Shown: positions 58,637 to 64,000 of the stretch, in pieces
How positions within the stretch are numbered: the stretch's first letter is position 1
Layout: each line of letters begins with the position of its first letter
Source of the DNA: Grammothele lineata
Taxonomy: Eukaryota > Basidiomycota > Agaricomycetes > Polyporales > Polyporaceae
Reading direction: 5' to 3'
Assembly: GCA_002150815.3 (NCBI GenBank)
Contig: NDFF03000043.1
Span: 1 to 64,000 of the forward strand
DNA: 64,000 nucleotides
The notes under the pieces: generated by a model
The model's input: only the letters and a program-made list of their open reading frames with translations
What the model was told of the DNA's origin: nothing
Database searches by the model: none
Position numbers and translations under genes: made by a program

Positions 58637-59028
58637 CACACGGGTACGACCAATATTTGCGGGGCTCCAGAAGGGCTAGCATATCACGGACATATTAATC
58701 CGGTTTCTGTGTCCGTTTCCGGAGGTCAGATTATTGTGTGTTGTGGGCGGCGCTCAAAAATGCTCTTCTGTGGGCTCGAGAAGCACAGAGACCATTATAA
58801 TAGGGGGCACATTACGGCATTGCGACTTTTTTGTGGGCCCTAGAAGTGGGCTAGAAACGCGAACCAGCTACTTGAAATGGTATTTCTCGAGCCCATAGAA
58901 GTGCGATTTCGAGCGGCGCCCAGAATCACAATAATCTGACTTCCACAAATAGGTCCAGAAACTGAATTAATGTGTCCGCGGTATGCTAGCCTTTCTCTAG
59001 CCCCGCAAAAGTTGGTCGTACCCGTGTG
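58637..59028. mobile_element. MITE-like palindromic element (392 bp)
   Basis: The two halves are imperfect inverted copies. The ends are CACACGGGTACGACCAA (58637 inward) and its complement ending CCCGTGTG at 59028. Complementarity extends about 150 bp inward on each side (for example TTGCGGGGCT, CAGATTATTGTG and GGGCTCGAGAA shared). It is flanked on both sides by ATA, a candidate 3 bp target duplication (or TA). No ORF. This fits a non-autonomous terminal-inverted-repeat transposon. Confidence 0.8.
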
Positions 59029-59031
59029 ATA

Positions 59032-59446
59032 TTTGCTCCCGCGCGCCCATCGGAAGAGCTTTGAGGCCGTTTTGACGGCGGCTGGGCCTGGCTGGGTCTA
59101 ACTGAGTTCGTTGAACTGGAGATCAGGTCGGTGTCTTCCGGTGTTCAATGTTCAAGAGATATCTCAACACGACGACTGCGGGATAGACTGGGAGAGGCCA
59201 CGTACCGTGTATCACATAAGACGCAGTGATTCTTCCTACGTACGCCACAGACGGCTTGGTGGATGGAAATTGCGAGCGGTCGAGCCGGTGCTCCCACCAC
59301 GTTGAGCTCGCGTGGCTGACTCCGGTTCTTAGAACCTTGTTCGCAGACGTCTGTCGCGACTGGCGCTGCGGGGAAAGCAGGGTGTCCTCTTCGCGATCAC
59401 TATCCCTCCCCAATACACTTTGGCTATTCGTGCTTAGCATCACTAC
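59032..59446. other. Upstream region of F-box-like gene 4
   Basis: No gene. The last 100 bp resembles the same region upstream of gene 5 (shared CCTCTTCGCGATC), showing the duplication includes promoter sequence. Confidence 0.5.
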
Positions 59447-61389
59447 ATGGCTCATCCCGACGGCGCCGATACCCTCGATATCGTCCAGACATTGCTCGAT
59501 AGCGTCGAAGGCATACCGTACAACTCGACCTTGGACAGTTCGGAGCTGTAAGTCGGGTCCGCCATGTTCATCCGTATCGTCTCAAGCTCATTCAAGTGAT
59601 GCAGCATAACATATCTGGATAAAGTGAGGCATTTCGGCCTCCACGACTCGGACCCGGCAATGCCTTTGGAATCCACTGACACAAAATCGTACAGCTGGAA
59701 GCTACCGTCGGGGACACGATAGTGGCATCGGCCGTCCGCGAAAGAAAGAACAGCCTCGTTCCTGTTAACAGGCTTCCTCCGGAAGTTCTAGGATATATCT
59801 TCTCTCTCATCCCAGTGGGATACCTCGACGACATATGGGACGGACTCACAGGGCTTTTTGGACTTGATTCAGTGACTCCTATCCGAGAGCTGATTCCTGC
59901 GACTGCCGTTTGCCGTCGGTGGCGCGCTGTTGCGATAGCCACGCCCGCCCTCTGGTCGACTATCGTAACGGGGAATGGAAGCAGAACAAGGCTCGATCCG
60001 CCAATGGCCCGTCTTTATCGTTCAGCGACTGCACCTTTGAACTTAACAGCCATGGCAATGAATCAGGACGAGATTCCGGTACTGAAGGAGATCCTTGCAA
60101 AGGACAGCAGGCGAATTCGAGAGCTCAGGATCACAGGAACGTCAACAACGATCGTAGAAAATCTTGTTTTCCCCGTAGACATCCTTCGCTTCTGCAAGCT
60201 CGTCGCTGTTAGGACCGACAGAAACTCGTCTTCAACCCCATTGTTTCTGTTCGATGGACATGCTCCCAAGTTACACACGCTCTATCTCGAGCGATTCGCC
60301 TCAATGCAGATCACCAATGCCTTCCCCATGCTTACACATCTTATCCTTTGCGAGTTCGGTTCCGTCGCTCCTCCCAACATCAGGGAGTTCGTTGGATTTT
60401 TGTCGCGGTGCCCAAGGCTTCATGAACTGGAGATCACGACATCATCTTCTATGATAGCAAGCTCGAACACGAGGGAGGTACCTCGTATCTCTATGCCGGC
60501 CCTCCGCAAGCTATCCCTGGGGTACATTGGTAGAAAACGTGGCTACGGCGCCAGCATAAACTGGGAAGCATCCTTTCCTGCAAACCTACTTCACGGCCTT
60601 GATCTTCCCCCACACTGCTTAATCCGCCTTTCCCTAACCGCATACACTGAACGTATCAGGGGTGCCCTCAACGCTCTATCTTCGTCCGCATCCCACCTCT
60701 ATAACAAACCGCTGACACACATGCGTGCAGCTTCGCTGCAAGATTCAACGATCTCTATTGAGCAAGGCGATTTCCGGGGTCTGGAGAACATAGATTTTAT
60801 CTCGTTCCAACTCGTCGAGCCTGCATCCTCACAAACACGTGGATGCCGCATAGACATCCGCTCTCTCAATCGACAGAACGACATCTTCGATGACATCCTT
60901 CCCCTCCTCTCTCCACTCTTACTCGGAGTGCGCACCCTCTGGGTATCGCCGTACACGGAGTGGATGCGTTCCGGCGACCAGACGATCCTGAACCATCTTC
61001 CCAACCTTGACGCGCTCTTCGTCGAGGGCTTCGATGAAGCCACGGCGTGGGATCGAGCACGGGGGATAACATGCGTGGAGGGTTCGCATCCCAAATTGCA
61101 CACTTTAGGCATCCACGTATCAAACCGCGAACAGATGAAGGTTGTTTGCGACATGGTCATAAATCGACGCGCTGCGGGACTGCCGATGCGGAAGTTGGTG
61201 GTGAACTGCGCGGGTTCTGCAGAAGAGCATACGCGAGAGGGCATACGAAGCGTATTTGGCCATGCCGACGAAGTCGTGATAGTTCCGCAGGGAGTGGAGG
61301 GTCCGGCGGAGGCGTCTTGGAAGCGGAACCTGCCGTGCGAGTGTCTCGCTGGCGTCGAATGTCACCGCTTCTGGCCGGCGTGGCATTAG
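59447..61389 (+). CDS. F-box-like/LRR protein 4
   Basis: Model: join(59447..59547, 59605..59623, 59695..61389), 604 aa. Exon 2 is a 19 nt micro-exon (ITYLDK). The F-box-like core is NRLPPEVLGYIFSLIPVGYL and IPATAVCRRWRAVAIATPALWS. Leucine-rich repeats follow (FPMLTHLILCEFGS; FLSRCPRLHELEITTSSS; LPNLDALFVEGFDEA). It ends ECHRFWPAWH. Putative SCF adaptor; target unknown. It is the upstream member of a tandem pair with gene 5, whose first 400 or so residues are closely similar. Confidence 0.9.
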
Positions 61390-62734
61390 CCAAGGATTTA
61401 CGGACGTAGCCCCTAGGATTTGTACACGTCTTTCATAGGAGGTTTCGTCAGTCTGAAAAGCTGCTTTCTCCGTTGAACCAGGAAAAAAACAGCCATGCTG
61501 AGCGAGGGCACCGAAGTCTCGATAGCAGTGCGAGCCGGCGAGATCGATATCCCAGTCTCGAGTCCCCCAGTACCGTCGCTCGCGACTATCGAGAGTGCTC
61601 GACAACTGCCCGACGAGTACGGCCAAGCCATTCGACAACCCTGGTGACTCTTTGCTTCTCCTCTCGAGTTCGCAGAACACACTGAACAAATCAGATCAGC
61701 ACAATATATCGATAACTGCCTGCCATACGTGTACAATGCAAGGTATTCTCGCAAGCTACTAGGTGCGACGCAACGTACGGCGCGTAGGGCCTTCCTGCCT
61801 GCCTTCCTTTCCCTCGAGAACCGCAATCGCATGCTTTCCGCGTCGTCCGTGTCCTCGTTTGGATATCGGGAAGGCCTACGCTCGTCTGCTGCAACAGCGT
61901 CGACAGCAGCAGCTCACGCCGCGTCCGCGTCACTGCGGGCTCGCTGCATCGCGCACCGAGCATGGCGCTGATGTTGCCCATAGGCTTGCGCGGGCAAAGA
62001 TACACGCGCAGAGAACACGACTCGGTTATGTTGATGCACGGCGGTGTGGTATTCGCGGCTGCTAATGGTATTGGGGGCGGCGTGAGGTTCGTCTTGCAGC
62101 GGCGCCGGGCCTGGAGCAGGGCGCGAGCAGGAGCATATGCGAGGGGCGTGCGGGGCCTGGGTGCTACCGGTCATGTGGGACTCGCCAGCCAGTGTGCTAG
62201 AATTCGTCGGGGACTTCTGGACTCCCGCATACCACATACCAGGTTGCGTACCAATGATGGGGAAGCGCGGTACGCACAACGTGTGCGGGGGCTGTATCTT
62301 GAATGCGAAAGGAGGGCAAGACCCGTACCTAGTGGGTACGTCTTATGGCCAAGGTTCCTCTATAGGCCTTGAGGAGGTGTTGTGATATGCTATGAGGACT
62401 CTAGCGAGCGCGAACATAGACGACTTGACGGAGACAGACAGGGTGTACGGGGCATAAAGATGGATGGGAAGTAGATAGACTCTCAGTGAGACCTAGATAA
62501 GAGCAGTAGCAGCGTCCAGAACCTCAAAAACATGGGGCTAGTGAGGCGTGGCGACTCGGGGCAACGACGAGAGACGTTAACGTTGCTGTGGCCAGCGAGT
62601 TGAGGGCAGGCCGTGCGACGTTCAGGGCAGGCCGTGTGAGATGACGTCAACTTGTGCTGCGGCACTGGCAGTACGGCAGGAAACCCTCTTCGCGATCTCT
62701 CTTGCACCTCTACCGGCGTGCTCAGTATCAGTAC
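61390..62734. other. Intergenic between tandem F-box-like genes
   Basis: No supported gene in 1.3 kb. A plus-strand frame at 61962-62372 and one at 62137-62385 lack domains. A perfect CRE (TGACGTCA) is at 62642-62649, about 90 bp before the gene 5 start. Confidence 0.4.
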
Positions 62735-64000
62735 ATGGCCCACTTCTACGAGACCAATGCGCTCGATATCGTTCAAGCCCTGTTCGATAGAGTCAAAGAT
62801 ATACCGTATAGCTCGGCTTTGGACGGCTGGGAACTGTAAGCTGGTGTTGTCATCCACGTCGTCTCAAGCTCACTCGAGCAATACAGCATAGAATATTTGG
62901 ACAGAGTAAGGCGTTTTCAGCCCGAGAACCATTCCAAGGGGATGCCTTGAAATGGAGTCTGGAAAAACAGTACCGCTGACACAATTCGTTCAGTTGGAAA
63001 CCATCGTCGTGGACACGACATTGGCCATTCGCGACAGAAAGAACAGCCTCGCCCCCGTGAACAGGCTTCCTCCGGAACTTCTAGGATATATCTTCTCGTT
63101 GATCCCTGTGGGATACCTCCACGACGTATCGGATGGACTCACAGGGCTCTTTGGACTTGAATCAGTTACGCCTATACACGAACTAATTCCCGCAACTACT
63201 GTTTGCCGTCGGTGGCGCGCTGTTGCGATAGCCACGCCCGCCCTCTGGTCAACTATCGTGGTGGGTAGTGGGAGTAAAACAATGCTCGATCCTCCAATGG
63301 CCCGTCTCTATCGTTCAGCGACTGCACCTCTTAACTTATCAGTCGTTGCACGGGATCGGAACATTCCAGCACTGAAGAAGATCCTTGCGAAGGACAGCAG
63401 ACGAATTCGAGAGCTCAGGGTCATAGGGACGTCAACGACAATCTTATATCATCTCGTTTTCCCCGTAGACACTCTTCGCTTTTGCAAGCTCGTCACCATT
63501 AGGACTAACAATGATTCGTCTTCGACCCCAATGTCCCTGTTCAATGGACACGCTCCCAAGTTACACACGCTGTACCTCGAACGATTAGCTGGGCTGTGGA
63601 TCACCAATGCCTTCCCCATGCTCACACATCTCATCCTATGCAACATCAGCCCTGTCGCTCCTCTGTGCATCGGGAATTTTGTTGGATTTTTGTCGCGATG
63701 CCCAAGACTTCATGAACTAGAGCTCACCACATCCGGCATCGCCGCAATCGCACACACGACGCCCATCCCCCGTACCTCTATGCCACACCTCCGCAAGCTA
63801 TCCCTAGCAGACATTGGCAATGGAATCAGCAACAATTCTAACATGAACTGGGAAGCATCGTTTCCTGCCAATATTCTGCACGGCCTCGACCTTCCAACAC
63901 ACTGCTTAATCCGTCTCTCCATAACCGGACACGTTGAACGTATCAGGAGTGTTCTAAACGCTCTATCTTCGTCGGCATCCCATCTCTATAACAAGCCGCT
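62735..64000 (+). CDS. F-box-like/LRR protein 5, cut by the window end
   Basis: Model: join(62735..62835, 62887..62905, 62994..>64000). Exon 2 is again a 19 nt micro-exon (IEYLDR). The core NRLPPELLGYIFSLIPVGYL and IPATTVCRRWRAVAIATPALWS is nearly identical to gene 4, as are the following repeats (FVGFLSRCPRLHELELTTSG). The frame is open to the window edge. Exons 1 and 2 have the same lengths as in gene 4 (101 and 19 nt). This is a recent tandem duplicate, start-to-start distance 3288 bp. Confidence 0.9.

Noticed and set aside
1..64000. CRISPR array, bacterial operons or rRNA genes
   Set aside because: None seen; direct repeats are only microsatellites and the gene structure is eukaryotic.

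Overview
This window reads as nuclear DNA of a basidiomycete fungus, most likely an Agaricomycete. The reasons are gene structure (many 50-70 bp GT-AG introns, usually several per gene), GC-rich exons, and families typical of these fungi: DUF6535 membrane proteins, F-box-like/LRR proteins in many copies, and a Ty1/copia element. Nothing suggests a bacterial or organellar origin. Gene models below were built by hand from splice signals and reading frames. For most genes the exon lengths sum to an exact multiple of three with no internal stop.

Layout. (1) 1-6276: transposon territory. A palindromic element with 337 bp inverted arms (1-337 and 1782-2118) abuts a 5'-truncated copia retrotransposon (2488-5945) with its 3' LTR (5946-6276). 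(2) 6259-8879: a DUF6535 membrane protein gene on the minus strand whose last codons and stop lie inside the LTR. (3) 10.6-19.1 kb: two tRNA-Thr(CGU) genes in opposite orientation flank KRI1 (ribosome biogenesis), a decayed gene resembling GtaA-type glutaminase, and ketopantoate hydroxymethyltransferase (pantothenate synthesis). (4) 19.5-25.0 kb, all minus strand: a large KEN-box/AT-hook protein, an NFKBIL1-like protein and a YciI-like protein. (5) 25.5-40.3 kb: an F-box-like gene, a multi-pass membrane protein, NMN adenylyltransferase, GlcNAc-6-phosphate deacetylase, a second F-box-like gene, a coiled-coil protein and a partly resolved gene. (6) 40.4-47.6 kb: two more YciI-like genes, then two genes for mitochondrial proteins (MDL1-type ABC transporter; GEP4 phosphatidylglycerophosphatase). 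(7) 47.8-50.5 kb: an F-box-like pseudogene beside an intact paralogue. (8) 50.5-58.6 kb: a 4.3 kb gene-poor stretch upstream of a bZIP transcription factor. (9) 58.6-64.0 kb: a 392 bp MITE-like element and two tandem F-box-like genes, the last cut by the window end.

Main threads. Housekeeping genes (KRI1, panB, NMNAT, GlcNAc-6-P deacetylase, MDL1, GEP4) are interleaved with expanding accessory families. The F-box-like family has six members in 38 kb. It shares a 5' micro-exon (19 nt in four intact or partial copies, 16 nt in a divergent one) and an aromatic C-terminal signature. The YciI-like family has three copies with identical intron positions. The KEN-box protein gene carries MCB and CRE promoter motifs and has a C-terminus that may be Sororin-like; it is the most interesting uncharacterised single-copy gene here.
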